Below, one piece after another: positions 53,399 to 62,661 of a stretch of DNA of 64,000 nucleotides (positions are counted from its first letter, which is position 1; each line of letters opens with the position of its first letter). The translations under genes and the position numbers were made by a program. Source of the stretch: Sulfurimonas sediminis. Its GTDB lineage: Bacteria; Campylobacterota; Campylobacteria; Campylobacterales; Sulfurimonadaceae. The notes beneath the pieces are model-generated. The model was not told the origin of the DNA and did not search any database. It saw only the letters and a list, made by a program, of their open reading frames with translations. The stretch is taken from the NCBI RefSeq assembly GCF_014905115.1, contig NZ_CP041235.1:1426001-1490000 (forward strand), given 5' to 3'.

Positions 53399-54144
53399 AA
53401 TATTTCATAATCTTGGTGTTGTTGTTTTTACATCTTACAGCCCAACAAAACAAACAGGAAATTACTATCGGTGCCGGACCGTACTTTCAGAGTCAACCGT
53501 ACAAGGAGGCTTCTGCCCTTGTTTTGCCTTCACCGGTAATCTTTTTTGACAATTCTGTTGTGTATGCAAGATGGAGCAGATTCGGGCTTTACTTTTTAGG
53601 AGACAAAAAAGAGGAATATTCCTGGGGATTTTCCTTTACTGTGCAGCCGAGAACACTTGGCTACAAAGCATCAGACTCCGTCTCTTTACAGGGAATGAGT
53701 GACAAAGACTCAACAATGGAAGGTGGTATTGCTTTTAGTGCCGGCTATAAAGACTCTGCCTATATTGAAGTAATGCTTTTGGCCGACATCCTCAATAAAT
53801 ATAATTCATGGGTAGGCAGTGTAGAAATTGGTGACAAGTACACAGCAGGTCGATTTATTTTTTATCCGAGTGCTGTACTTTTATACCAGCCCAGAAAATT
53901 TCTTGACTATTATTACGGCGTCAAAAATTCCGAAGCAACACTGCAGCGTCCTGCTTACATGCCAAAGGGAGGATTTTCATTTGCCGTGCAAACATATATT
54001 AAATATCCTCTGACCAAAAAGCTCTCAGCTCTTTTGAACATAAGAGCAGACAGAATTCCAAACAGTGCCTACAACAGTCCTTTGGTAAACAACAAATTTA
54101 TTTACTCTGGACTTGCCTCGGTTATCTACACTTTTATCTATTGA
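53395..54144 (+). CDS. MipA/OmpV-family outer membrane protein
   Basis: 249 aa. Signal peptide KYFIILVLLFLHLTA, then the MipA/OmpV barrel beginning EITIGAGPYFQSQPYKEASALVLPSPVIFF and ending GLASVIYTFIY. MipA links lytic transglycosylase and PBP1B in E. coli, so location after mreC is suggestive but not proof. Overlaps mreC by 4 bp. The last base of its stop codon touches the terminal repeat of the MITE. Confidence 0.85.
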   Translation: MKYFIILVLLFLHLTAQQNKQEITIGAGPYFQSQPYKEASALVLPSPVIFFDNSVVYARWSRFGLYFLGDKKEEYSWGFSFTVQPRTLGYKASDSVSLQGMSDKDSTMEGGIAFSAGYKDSAYIEVMLLADILNKYNSWVGSVEIGDKYTAGRFIFYPSAVLLYQPRKFLDYYYGVKNSEATLQRPAYMPKGGFSFAVQTYIKYPLTKKLSALLNIRADRIPNSAYNSPLVNNKFIYSGLASVIYTFIY

Positions 54145-54394
54145 TACCAATCCCCAGTAAAGATATGAAATTTAAATTAAAAATAAGCTATTAGATACAA
54201 GGCAGAGTGTTGCAGGAGCTACTGGTAGCTTCAAAATAGTCTAACGAAGTAGATGATAACTTATTTTTAACCCTTCGGGCGATAGTATTGCACCATATTG
54301 CTTCGTTGAAAACCCTTGAGGCTACTTGTAGCCCCTACGGGATTTCGCCTTGCACTATAATGAAATACTATCGTTTAAGTTTCATATCTTTACT

Positions 54395-55701
54395 AGGTAA
54401 ATCCCACGAAAAATAAAACAAATCTTAATCAATATAGTTTGATTCAATCAATTGAACACTAAAATCATCACGATAAAGAGCATTTCTTTTAATATCTGCC
54501 ATTGTAGTTTTACCGGTTAGGAGTACCTTTTTATCTTTGTTCTCATTTAAAAACAACTGATAAAGATTAACAGTAAAACTTCTAAGAATAGCTATAGAGA
54601 AAGGCTCTTTATATGCTATATGGTCATCTTCTTCAGTAAGCATATCTAAGTGATAGTGATATGTTTCCACTCTCCAATGTTGCAGTATCTTTTGAAGAAA
54701 CTCTTTTGCAGTTGTTTTAAAGTTAGCCATTAAATATTGAGTTGAAATTGTAACTTCACCAGTCTGTGCATTTGTTAATGTTTTCGTCACTTTAATGAGT
54801 GATTGAATATTTTGAAAGTTCTCATGATACATAACTAAATCAGCACTTTTATTTTGAAAAACTTCTACTTTTCGAGAGACTCTTTTGTTGTTTTCAGTTA
54901 AATAGCTATCTTCATCATCAACTCTATCTGTAGGCTGATTAAACTCTTCTATGGTCTTTATAGCTTTCTCTTTGAGGTGTTTCTGGTTATCTTTGAGTTT
55001 TGCTATATATCTGTTACCTTGCTCATCAATAGTGTTGAGAATCTCTGATTGAGTAAGCAGTGCATCAAAGGAAAATATCTGTCCTTCATTGCTAAAAATA
55101 TTATCGTTTAAAACCTCTTTGAGTGCAGTAATTTCGCTACTCTTATTTTTATCTAAAAACTTGTGAGCAAACACTATTTTTATATCTTTATCCAAGATAT
55201 TTAGTATTGCTTTATGTCTTTCCTGTGTGTATTGACCATTCACGTCGCTACCTCTCAGCCACTTCCCGTCAATAGCAATATTTTCTTGTGCAATGAATGG
55301 AAAAAAGAACTCTCTAAATACTTTTTCCAAAGCATTATTATCTGTGTTTATCAATAAACGATGATATGTTGATTTGGAAGGAATCGTTATCTCTTCTTTA
55401 TCAAAAATCTCTTTGAGTATTGCATTGTCTTTGTTATATATCATCCATGAAAATATATCCTTAAAAGTTGTATTTCCTTTGATAAGTGCAAAAAGTGTCA
55501 TGAAAAGAACTTCGTGCAATGGATATTCTATCTTCCCTGTATCTACTCTATAGTCTGGGATACTTTTTAGCGATTCAAGTAAGGCTTTTGTGCGTGTTAA
55601 TTTGATGGTAAACTCCTTGTTTTAGGAGTCTAAGCAATATTTCTTCCAGTTCTTTTGAATCTATTGATTAAGATTTATTTTATTTTTCGTGGGATTTACC
55701 T
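54395..55701 (-). mobile_element. ISAs1-family insertion sequence, 1307 bp
   Basis: Bounded by inverted repeats starting AGGTAAATCCCACGAAAAAT (54395 onwards and complement from 55701), about 40 bp with one mismatch, and by 11-bp direct repeats ATATCTTTACT at 54384-54394 and 55702-55712, a target-site duplication. One transposase gene fills it; its stop codon lies inside the left inverted repeat. Confidence 0.9.
54425..55606 (-). CDS. ISAs1-family DDE transposase, probable ATC start
   Basis: About 393 aa when read from ATC at 55606, 6 nt after AAGGAG; the first canonical start (TTG at 55519) would drop the conserved N-terminus KSIPDYRVDTGKIEYPLHEVL. Catalytic D in IAIDGKWLRG, D in FSFDALLTQSEIL, and E in HWRVETYHYHLDMLTEEDD, all family signatures. 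No internal stop or frameshift, so it may still be functional. The rare start could keep expression low. Confidence 0.9.
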   Translation of the reverse strand: MKLTRTKALLESLKSIPDYRVDTGKIEYPLHEVLFMTLFALIKGNTTFKDIFSWMIYNKDNAILKEIFDKEEITIPSKSTYHRLLINTDNNALEKVFREFFFPFIAQENIAIDGKWLRGSDVNGQYTQERHKAILNILDKDIKIVFAHKFLDKNKSSEITALKEVLNDNIFSNEGQIFSFDALLTQSEILNTIDEQGNRYIAKLKDNQKHLKEKAIKTIEEFNQPTDRVDDEDSYLTENNKRVSRKVEVFQNKSADLVMYHENFQNIQSLIKVTKTLTNAQTGEVTISTQYLMANFKTTAKEFLQKILQHWRVETYHYHLDMLTEEDDHIAYKEPFSIAILRSFTVNLYQLFLNENKDKKVLLTGKTTMADIKRNALYRDDFSVQLIESNYID

Positions 55702-55753
55702 ATATCTTTACTGGGGATTGGTATAACTAAACTCCTATTAAGTGCCTTTTGGC

Positions 55754-55759
55754 TATAAT
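55754..55759 (+). promoter_or_regulatory. Putative sigma70 -10 box for carB
   Basis: TATAAT in TTTTGGCTATAAT, 36 nt before the carB ATG and just outside the mobile elements, so the insertion left the promoter core intact. Confidence 0.5.
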
Positions 55760-55795
55760 CTCTAAATTTATATAACCATATTTAAGAGGGAACAA

Positions 55796-58700
55796 ATGCC
55801 AAAACGCACCGACATAAAAACTATTTTACTTATAGGTTCTGGCCCGATTATTATCGGTCAGGCCTGTGAATTTGACTATTCTGGAACACAGGCTGTTAAA
55901 ACATTAAAAGAATTGGGTTACCGCGTTGTTCTCATCAACTCAAATCCTGCAACCATTATGACTGATCCTGAATTTGCAGACAGAACCTATATAGAACCTA
56001 TCAAAGAAGATGTTATCGCCAAAATCATCAAAGATGAAAAAGTAGATGCTGTTTTGCCGACTATGGGCGGACAGACTGCACTCAATGTAGCTATGAGTAT
56101 GTATGAAAAAGGGATGCTTGAAGGTGTAGAATTTTTAGGTGCAAACCCTGAAGCAATTAACAAAGGCGAAGACAGACAGCTTTTTAATGAAGCGATGACA
56201 AAAATCGGTATGGATTTGCCAAAAAGCAGAAATGCCTACAGTGTTGAAGAGGCCATAGAAGTTGTCAAAGAGATAGGTTTTCCGGTCATCTCAAGAGCTT
56301 CGTTTACTCTTGCCGGTGGCGGTTCCGGTGTTGCCTATAACATGGAAGAGTTTAAAAAACTTGCACAAGAAGGCATTTCAGCTTCACCGGTGAATGAAAT
56401 AGAGATTATGGAATCCATGCTTGGATGGAAAGAGTATGAAATGGAAGTTATCCGTGACAAAGCGGACAACTGTATCATTGTTTGTTCTATAGAAAATTTC
56501 GACCCTATGGGTGTCCACACAGGAGACTCTATAACAGTAGCCCCTGCCCTAACACTCACAGACAAAGAGTATCAAAGAATGCGTGATGCCTCTTTTGCAA
56601 TTTTACGTGAAGTCGGCGTTGACACAGGTGGCTCAAACGTTCAGTTTTCCATTGACCCAAAAACAGGACGCATGATTGTCATTGAGATGAATCCGCGTGT
56701 TTCGCGTTCTTCTGCATTGGCAAGTAAGGCAACAGGATATCCTATTGCCAAAGTAGCCACCCTTTTAGCAGTCGGATTTACCCTTGATGAGATTGAAAAT
56801 GACATCACGGGAACACCTGCTGCATTTGAGCCGGTTATAGATTATGTTGTTACAAAAATACCGCGTTTTACATTTGAAAAATTTCCTGAAGCACAAAGTA
56901 CACTCAGCACATCTATGAAATCAGTCGGTGAAGTTATGGCAATTGGTCGTACTTTTAAAGAGTCTGTTCAAAAAGCACTCTGCTCCCTTGAAACAGGACT
57001 TTGCGGTTTTGATGACATTGAGGCGGATGATGAATTTGTTAAACATGAGATCCGTCGTCCCAATGCTGACAGAATCTTGTATGTTGCCGAAGGTTTTCGT
57101 CGTGGCATGAGTATACAGGAGATGTTTGACACCTGCCAGATTGATCCATGGTTCTTGTATCAAATACAAGAGATGATGAAAACAGAAGCAACCATCAACG
57201 ATAAAATCCTTTTTGATGAGGAGTTAATGCGAAAAGTAAAAGTTGACGGTTTTTCTGACAAAAGAATTGCACAGCTTATCGCAAAAAATTCTCAAGAAAC
57301 AGTGAGTGAAGACCTGATCTATGAAGCAAGAAAAAAGCTTGGCATCAGTTTGGAATACAATGAAGTAGACACTTGTGCCGCTGAGTTTGAAGCACTCACT
57401 CCTTATCTCTACTCAACAACAAACATTACAAAACTGCCAAATGTCACAAACCGACAGAGTGATAAACAAAAAGTGCTTATTTTAGGCGGTGGACCAAATC
57501 GTATAGGACAGGGAATCGAGTTTGACTACTGTTGTGTTCATGCGGCATTCGCACTTAAAGAGATGGGCATAGAGACCATCATGTATAACTGTAATCCTGA
57601 AACAGTCTCTACCGACTATGACACATCTGATGTACTCTATTTTGAACCGATAGATTTTGAACATGTACGCGAAGTGATAGAAAATGAAAATCCTGATGGA
57701 ATTATCGTTCACTTTGGAGGGCAAACACCACTCAAACTTGCGGACTCTTTGACAAAAATCGGTGCAAAAATTTCAGGAACACCCTCATCCGTCATTGATT
57801 TGGCAGAAGACAGAGAACAGTTTAGCGACTTTGTAAAAGCACATAATCTCAAACAGCCTGCAAATGGTTTGGCACGGACAAAAGAAGAATCATTCATTAT
57901 AGCTGAGCGATTGGGTTATCCTGTGCTTGTTCGCCCTTCTTTTGTTCTTGGCGGACGCGGGATGCGTATTGTCTACTCAGAAGATGAACTTCGTCAATAC
58001 ATGGATCTTGCCATTTCTGTCTCCAATGAGGCCCCTGTTTTAGTAGACAAATTTTTGGATCAGGCCATTGAGCTTGATGTGGATTGTATTTGTGACGGCA
58101 AAGATGTCTACATCGGTTCTGTTATGCAACACATCGAAGAGGCAGGCATACACTCCGGAGATTCGGCATGTTCACTACCTCCGATGAATTTAACACAGGA
58201 TATGATAGAAAAAGTTGAGCAGCAGACAAAAGTCATCGCACTCGGTCTTGGCGTTGTCGGACTGATGAATGTACAGTATGCAATTTATCAGGACGAAATC
58301 TATCTTATTGAGGTCAATCCTCGTGCTTCACGTACAGTTCCTTTTGTCTCAAAAGCAACCGGTATGCCTCTTGCAAAAGTAGCCACACGTGTTATGATGG
58401 GCAAAGATTTAAGAAGTTCACTCGCCTACTATGACAAATATGAAATAGTTGAAGAACACAACGGTCTGCTTCGTCCTCGTCTCAAAGGGCATGTCTCTGT
58501 CAAAGAAGCGGTATTTCCTTTTCATAAACTTTACGGTGCCGATTTGGTATTAAGTCCGGAAATGAAGTCTACGGGTGAAGTCATGGGTATCAGTAAAAAC
58601 TTCGGGGTAAGTTTTGCAAAAGCACAGCTCAGTGCAGGAAACAATATTCCGACAGGCGGAACATGTTTCCTCTCTTTTGTTGATACAGATAAAAAACATG

Positions 58701-59053
58701 CTCCTGAAATAGCAAAAGGTCTGGTTGAACACGGCTTTAGACTTGTTGCAACAAAAGGGACACAAAAGGCCATAGAAGAAGCAGGCATAGCATGTGAAGT
58801 GGTTTTAAAAATTTCAGAAGGTCGTCCAAATATCGAAGACAGCATGAAAAATGATGAAATAGCAATGGCAATTAATACATCTGACAACAACACATCCAAA
58901 AAAGATGCTGTTGTCATTCGCCAAGAAGTGCTTAAAAGAAGTATTCCTTACTTTACAACACTCAGTGCAGCAAGAGCACTGATACTCGCACTCGATGAGA
59001 TGGAAGATGAAAAATGGTCAAGCTCAACAGCCCTGCAAGATTTTTTAGTATAA
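55796..59053 (+). CDS. carB: Carbamoyl-phosphate synthase large subunit
   Basis: 1085 aa, full length. Uses ammonia from CarA, bicarbonate and two ATP to make carbamoyl phosphate for pyrimidines and arginine. Two homologous ATP-grasp halves: the first begins [23 protein letters not shown], the second [22 protein letters not shown]; followed by the allosteric domain near the end. GAGGGA precedes the ATG. carA is not in the window. The next ORF overlaps its 3' end by 40 bp. Confidence 0.98.
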   Translation: MPKRTDIKTILLIGSGPIIIGQACEFDYSGTQAVKTLKELGYRVVLINSNPATIMTDPEFADRTYIEPIKEDVIAKIIKDEKVDAVLPTMGGQTALNVAMSMYEKGMLEGVEFLGANPEAINKGEDRQLFNEAMTKIGMDLPKSRNAYSVEEAIEVVKEIGFPVISRASFTLAGGGSGVAYNMEEFKKLAQEGISASPVNEIEIMESMLGWKEYEMEVIRDKADNCIIVCSIENFDPMGVHTGDSITVAPALTLTDKEYQRMRDASFAILREVGVDTGGSNVQFSIDPKTGRMIVIEMNPRVSRSSALASKATGYPIAKVATLLAVGFTLDEIENDITGTPAAFEPVIDYVVTKIPRFTFEKFPEAQSTLSTSMKSVGEVMAIGRTFKESVQKALCSLETGLCGFDDIEADDEFVKHEIRRPNADRILYVAEGFRRGMSIQEMFDTCQIDPWFLYQIQEMMKTEATINDKILFDEELMRKVKVDGFSDKRIAQLIAKNSQETVSEDLIYEARKKLGISLEYNEVDTCAAEFEALTPYLYSTTNITKLPNVTNRQSDKQKVLILGGGPNRIGQGIEFDYCCVHAAFALKEMGIETIMYNCNPETVSTDYDTSDVLYFEPIDFEHVREVIENENPDGIIVHFGGQTPLKLADSLTKIGAKISGTPSSVIDLAEDREQFSDFVKAHNLKQPANGLARTKEESFIIAERLGYPVLVRPSFVLGGRGMRIVYSEDELRQYMDLAISVSNEAPVLVDKFLDQAIELDVDCICDGKDVYIGSVMQHIEEAGIHSGDSACSLPPMNLTQDMIEKVEQQTKVIALGLGVVGLMNVQYAIYQDEIYLIEVNPRASRTVPFVSKATGMPLAKVATRVMMGKDLRSSLAYYDKYEIVEEHNGLLRPRLKGHVSVKEAVFPFHKLYGADLVLSPEMKSTGEVMGISKNFGVSFAKAQLSAGNNIPTGGTCFLSFVDTDKKHAPEIAKGLVEHGFRLVATKGTQKAIEEAGIACEVVLKISEGRPNIEDSMKNDEIAMAINTSDNNTSKKDAVVIRQEVLKRSIPYFTTLSAARALILALDEMEDEKWSSSTALQDFLV

Positions 59054-59487
59054 AAACAAATATCATTCTCTCACAAACCGACACTACTGTCGGTTTTTTG
59101 TCACAGGATGCACCTAAACTCTCTGCAGTAAAATCACGTCCAAATACCAAACCTTTCATTGTTGTTTATAAAAATTTTCACGCATTAAAAAAAGAGCATA
59201 AAAGAGTTCCAAACAGTCAAAAAAACAGAGTCAGACGCTCAAAAAAAACAACCTTTATAGTAAAAAACCATGCTTTTCGGGTTGCAGAAGATGTCGTTGA
59301 TTCTTCTTATTTGAGACAAAAGGAATGGACATACTCTACATCTGCCAATGAAAGCGGTAAAAACTTTTCAAGAACTTTTTGTGAACAAAAAGCTGATATA
59401 ATAATAGAAGACATAAGAGGACTGTTTGAAGGTCAGGCTTCAAAACTCTATAAAATCAACCATAAAAAAATAAAGAGGTTACGATGA
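59014..59487 (+). CDS. Sua5/YciO/YrdC-like protein
   Basis: 157 aa, short for the family. [19 protein letters not shown] matches the N-terminal TDT-x-x-G motif, [15 protein letters not shown] the K-x-R-x2-KP block, and [14 protein letters not shown] the S-x-x-N core; these bind nucleotide and threonine in TsaC/Sua5. The reduced size and lysine-rich C-terminus are typical of an epsilonproteobacterial paralogue whose role is not established. Its start lies inside carB; the likely coding start could be any of several ATG/ATT codons there. Confidence 0.75.
   Translation: MVKLNSPARFFSIKTNIILSQTDTTVGFLSQDAPKLSAVKSRPNTKPFIVVYKNFHALKKEHKRVPNSQKNRVRRSKKTTFIVKNHAFRVAEDVVDSSYLRQKEWTYSTSANESGKNFSRTFCEQKADIIIEDIRGLFEGQASKLYKINHKKIKRLR
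59077..59097 (+). terminator. Terminator-like hairpin inside the Sua5-like gene, just after carB
   Basis: ACCGACA (59077-59083) and TGTCGGT (59088-59094) form a 7-bp stem with a 4-nt loop followed by a run of T. It is 24 nt after the carB stop but encodes the conserved QTDTTVGF of the downstream gene, so it may be coincidental or may attenuate read-through. Confidence 0.35.
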
Positions 59488-59930
59488 GCAAACTGTTCCA
59501 GGCGCTGCTAAGCGGTATGTTTTTTACTTTCATACTTGATTTTTTCATTATATTGGGTGTGAAACTCAATTATATTGATTTTTATGGTGTACATGTATAC
59601 TACAATATTTTATTTGCTGATCATCAAAATTTATTTTTATTTTTATTTTTTTCTATAGTTCTTGGCTATCTTGTAGTCTATGCCAGCACAAAAACAGCAC
59701 TGATTGTTATAGGTTCTCTCTTTGTCCTCTCTTTTGCAACGCTTATTCCTCCTATAGGAAAAGCTGTTGGAGAAATGATGCTTATGAAAAAAAACATTAC
59801 ACTCAAAACGGACAAATTTTTCTATCATGGTGATCTCTACTATGATGGAAGAAAAAATATAACATTTTACGATTATGAACTAAAAAAAGTTATAATTCTA
59901 GATAAAAATAAAATTCGAGGTCAATATTAG
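59484..59930 (+). CDS. Hypothetical membrane protein
   Basis: 148 aa; three hydrophobic segments (about 5-28, 48-68 and 72-92), then a polar C-terminal region (KTDKFFYHGDLYYDGRKNITFYDYELKKVIILDKN) that should lie in the periplasm or cytosol as one small domain. No family recognised. Overlaps the Sua5-like gene by 4 bp; the UPF0323 gene starts 1 nt after its stop. Confidence 0.62.
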   Translation: MSKLFQALLSGMFFTFILDFFIILGVKLNYIDFYGVHVYYNILFADHQNLFLFLFFSIVLGYLVVYASTKTALIVIGSLFVLSFATLIPPIGKAVGEMMLMKKNITLKTDKFFYHGDLYYDGRKNITFYDYELKKVIILDKNKIRGQY

Positions 59931-59931
59931 T

Positions 59932-60510
59932 ATGAAACATATTTCTTCAATTGCCAGCGGTGTTGTTTTAGGAACTGCAGGTGTTTTAATGATGAGTACG
60001 CTTACAGGATGTGAGCAAAAACAACAAGAAGCACAAAATAAATTTTTGGTCATAGAACAACAGCCAAACGGAAAGTATAAAGTTGTCGAAGAGATGCCGA
60101 CACAGGGACCTTCACGTGCAATCATCAGAGAACGTGATGAATTTGGCAGAGTCACAGAGCGTTTTATGAACGAAGAAGAGATGAAAGCTTTAGCTGCACA
60201 AGAGTATCAAAAAGTACAAAACGGTACAAGCGAAACACTTCAAGACAATTCAGGCAGTGCAGGCATGGGACTTGCCGGTACTATTTTAGCCGTTGCGGCA
60301 GGAAGTTTACTCGGAAATATGATAGGCAATGCGCTGATGAACAACAAAAGTTTTTCCAGAAATGCAAGCAGTGTCAACAGAAGTGCCTACAGCCGTTCGG
60401 CAGCAGGCAAGGCAGCAAGAAAATCAACAAGCAGCAGAAAAAGCTTCTTTGGCGGCACTTCAAGAAGCTCAAGCTACAGCAGAAGCAGTGGCGGATTTTT
60501 TGGAGGCTGA
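59932..60510 (+). CDS. UPF0323 family lipoprotein
   Basis: 192 aa. Lipobox MSTLTGC (C27), a short globular part (FLVIEQQPNGKYKVVEEMPTQGPSRAIIRERDEFGRVTERFMNEEEMKAL), a Gly/Ala hydrophobic stretch GLAGTILAVAAGSLLGNMIGNALM, and a Ser/Arg/Gly-rich tail ending SSGGFFGG. The layout matches the UPF0323 proteins of Campylobacterota. Upstream of a glutathionylspermidine-synthase-like gene by 3 bp, like the lipoprotein/ATP-grasp pairs elsewhere. Confidence 0.85.
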   Translation: MKHISSIASGVVLGTAGVLMMSTLTGCEQKQQEAQNKFLVIEQQPNGKYKVVEEMPTQGPSRAIIRERDEFGRVTERFMNEEEMKALAAQEYQKVQNGTSETLQDNSGSAGMGLAGTILAVAAGSLLGNMIGNALMNNKSFSRNASSVNRSAYSRSAAGKAARKSTSSRKSFFGGTSRSSSYSRSSGGFFGG

Positions 60511-60513
60511 TAG

Positions 60514-61692
60514 ATGATAACGACACAAAAACTGAGTCCAATAGACGATGAAACCTTAGAAGAGATAGGCTTTACCTGGCACACTGATTCTGACGGCAGC
60601 AAGTATGTCAGCGATGAACTTGTAGAAGTCACCCAGGAAGAAGCAGAGGCCTATTATGAGGCAGCAAATACTCTTTATGATATGTATGTCGAAGCAGCCG
60701 AATATGTCATCAGCAATGATCTCTTTTTTGATTTGGGCATTCCTTTCAATCTTATAGAGAGCATTAAAAAAAGCTGGGAAAACGATGTCCATTGGCATAT
60801 TTACAGTCGTTTTGATTTGGCAGGCGGTATTGACGGACAGGATATAAAACTTATAGAATTCAATGCCGACACCCCTACAGCACTTTTTGAGACTGCACTT
60901 TTACAATGGGCAATTTTAAAATCCAATGATATGGACGAAGAGCGTCAGTTTAACAATGTATATGAGGCCGTCACTAACAATTTTAAAAGACTCGTTACAC
61001 TCTTTGATGACACAGACAAGTTTGAAGAATTCTATGACGGCTGGAAAATTCTTTTTTCTTCTGTTGAAGGCAATGACGAAGAAGAAGCCACCACAAAACT
61101 CCTGCAGCAAATGGCAACCGATGCCGGATTTGTTACAAAGTTTGAGTTTTTACAGAATGTCCGCTTTGATGAAGATGGCATTTATGACAGTGATGACATA
61201 AATTATGAGTACTGGTTTAAACTTTATCCGTGGGAAGACATTGCAGTTGATGAGCCGGAACTCGCCACAACACTCACAAATATCATTCAAAACCAAAAAG
61301 CCATCATTTTAAACCCTGCCTATACTTTACTCTTCCAGTCAAAAGGAATGATGGCAATTTTATGTGAACTTTTTCCGGATTCGCCTTACCTTCTTAAAAC
61401 CTCTTTTGAACCGCTTCAGGGACTCAAGCAAGTTGAAAAACCTGTTTTTGGACGCGAAGGTGCCAATACAAAGATTATTGAAGCAAACGGAAGTATCAGC
61501 ATTCAGACTGACGGTCCCTATGCGAATCATAAAAAAATCTACCAGGAATATGTGGAATTTCCAGAAGATGTCCATGGAAAAAAATATCAGGCAGGTGTTT
61601 TCTTTGCCTATGAAGCCTGTGGCCTGAGTTTTAGAAAAGGCGGAGATATTTTAGACAATATGAGTAAATTTGTAGGCCATGTTATACTTTAG
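60514..61692 (+). CDS. Glutathionylspermidine synthase-like ATP-grasp ligase
   Basis: 392 aa. Preatp-grasp plus ATP-grasp domain of the GSP_synth/YjfC/YgiC type: IKLIEFNADTPTALFE, MAILCELFPDSPYLLKTSFEP, VFGREGANTKIIEANGSI and the final FFAYEACGLSFRKGGDILDNMSKFVGHVI. No amidase domain. The family forms an amide between a peptide-like acid and an amine; the real substrate of such stand-alone bacterial members is unknown. Ends 9 bp before hemC (convergent). Confidence 0.88.
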   Translation: MITTQKLSPIDDETLEEIGFTWHTDSDGSKYVSDELVEVTQEEAEAYYEAANTLYDMYVEAAEYVISNDLFFDLGIPFNLIESIKKSWENDVHWHIYSRFDLAGGIDGQDIKLIEFNADTPTALFETALLQWAILKSNDMDEERQFNNVYEAVTNNFKRLVTLFDDTDKFEEFYDGWKILFSSVEGNDEEEATTKLLQQMATDAGFVTKFEFLQNVRFDEDGIYDSDDINYEYWFKLYPWEDIAVDEPELATTLTNIIQNQKAIILNPAYTLLFQSKGMMAILCELFPDSPYLLKTSFEPLQGLKQVEKPVFGREGANTKIIEANGSISIQTDGPYANHKKIYQEYVEFPEDVHGKKYQAGVFFAYEACGLSFRKGGDILDNMSKFVGHVIL

Positions 61693-61701
61693 AGGTGCCC
61701 T

Positions 61702-62661
61702 TTAGAGTCTTTGTGGCATTTCATCTTTAAAAGCAGTTTTTTCTGCTTCTTTGAGTAAATCCAGTGCACCTTTGTCTATCATTTTTTGGGCAAGTTCTTT
61801 GCCTAAATTTTTACTTTCTTCTATACTTCTTACGACTTTTTCCTGCATAATATGTGTTCCGTTTGGAAATCCAAGCATAACTCTGAAAACAACATTATCA
61901 TCTTCTATAACAGCATTGCAGGCAACAGGAGCCGAACATCCCGCTCCGATTTTCGATATAAAATCTCTCTCAATCTGTGTACATGTAAAGGTATCTTCGT
62001 CATTGAGACTTTGTGCGATTTCTCGTACCTTTTCATTGCCGGTTACAATTTCAATACCCAGGGCAGCCTGCCCCATTGGCGGTATCATCATATCAAGAGA
62101 GAGCTTTTGGGTATAGGGAATATCTTTGAGCAAATCGAGTCTGCTGAGTCCTATCCATGCCAAAATTATCGCATCGTACTGCCCTTCTTGTAACTTTCTC
62201 AAACGTGTGTTGACATTTCCTCTCAAATCCTTGACTTTTAAATCAGGTCTTTTTTGCAAAAGTTGCATCCTGCGTCGCAGACTTGTTGTCCCAACCACTG
62301 CGCCCTCCGGCAAATCTTCAAGTGTTTTGTAAGTATGCGATAAAAAAACATCACTTTGGTCCTGACGTTGCGTCACAGCTATCAGTTCCAGACCATCGGG
62401 AATATATGTCGGCACATCTTTTAAACTGTGTACAGCAAGCTCTGCATTGCCTGTGAGCATCTCATCTTCAAGCTCTTTGGTAAAATGCCCTTTCCCACCG
62501 ATGAGAGCCAAAGGTTTGTCTAAAACCTTATCGCCGTTACTTACTATTTTGTTAAGCACTACTTCTATTTCAGGAAAACTTACTTCAATTCTTTCCTTGA
62601 TATGATATGCCTGCCAAAGTGCCAAGTCTGAAACACGTGTTGCTATTGTTAATTTTTGCAT
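61702..62661 (-). CDS. hemC: Hydroxymethylbilane synthase (porphobilinogen deaminase)
   Basis: 319 aa. Polymerises four porphobilinogen units in haem synthesis. TIATRVSDLALWQAYHIKE, VHSLKDVPTYIPDGLELIA, GTTSLRRRMQL and the cofactor-binding cysteine in IGAGCSAPVACNAVI are all present. The ATG overlaps the stop of the Dsb gene by one base. Confidence 0.97.
   Translation of the reverse strand: MQKLTIATRVSDLALWQAYHIKERIEVSFPEIEVVLNKIVSNGDKVLDKPLALIGGKGHFTKELEDEMLTGNAELAVHSLKDVPTYIPDGLELIAVTQRQDQSDVFLSHTYKTLEDLPEGAVVGTTSLRRRMQLLQKRPDLKVKDLRGNVNTRLRKLQEGQYDAIILAWIGLSRLDLLKDIPYTQKLSLDMMIPPMGQAALGIEIVTGNEKVREIAQSLNDEDTFTCTQIERDFISKIGAGCSAPVACNAVIEDDNVVFRVMLGFPNGTHIMQEKVVRSIEESKNLGKELAQKMIDKGALDLLKEAEKTAFKDEMPQRL

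Larger units (their letters stand above)
54144..55724. mobile_element. 261-bp MITE interrupted by an IS near its right end
   Basis: Left terminus TACCAATCCCCAGTAAAG continuing to 54170; right terminus is split: TTTCATATCTTTACT at 54380-54394 and GGGGATTGGTA at 55713-55723. Rejoined without the IS and one target copy, the ends form a 26-bp perfect inverted repeat, extended to about 32 bp with one mismatch. The interior (54171-54379) has internal palindromes, e.g. CGATAGTATT/AATACTATCG, and no ORF. Flanking TA dinucleotides would suit a Tc1/mariner-IS630 type mover (inference). Confidence 0.82.
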
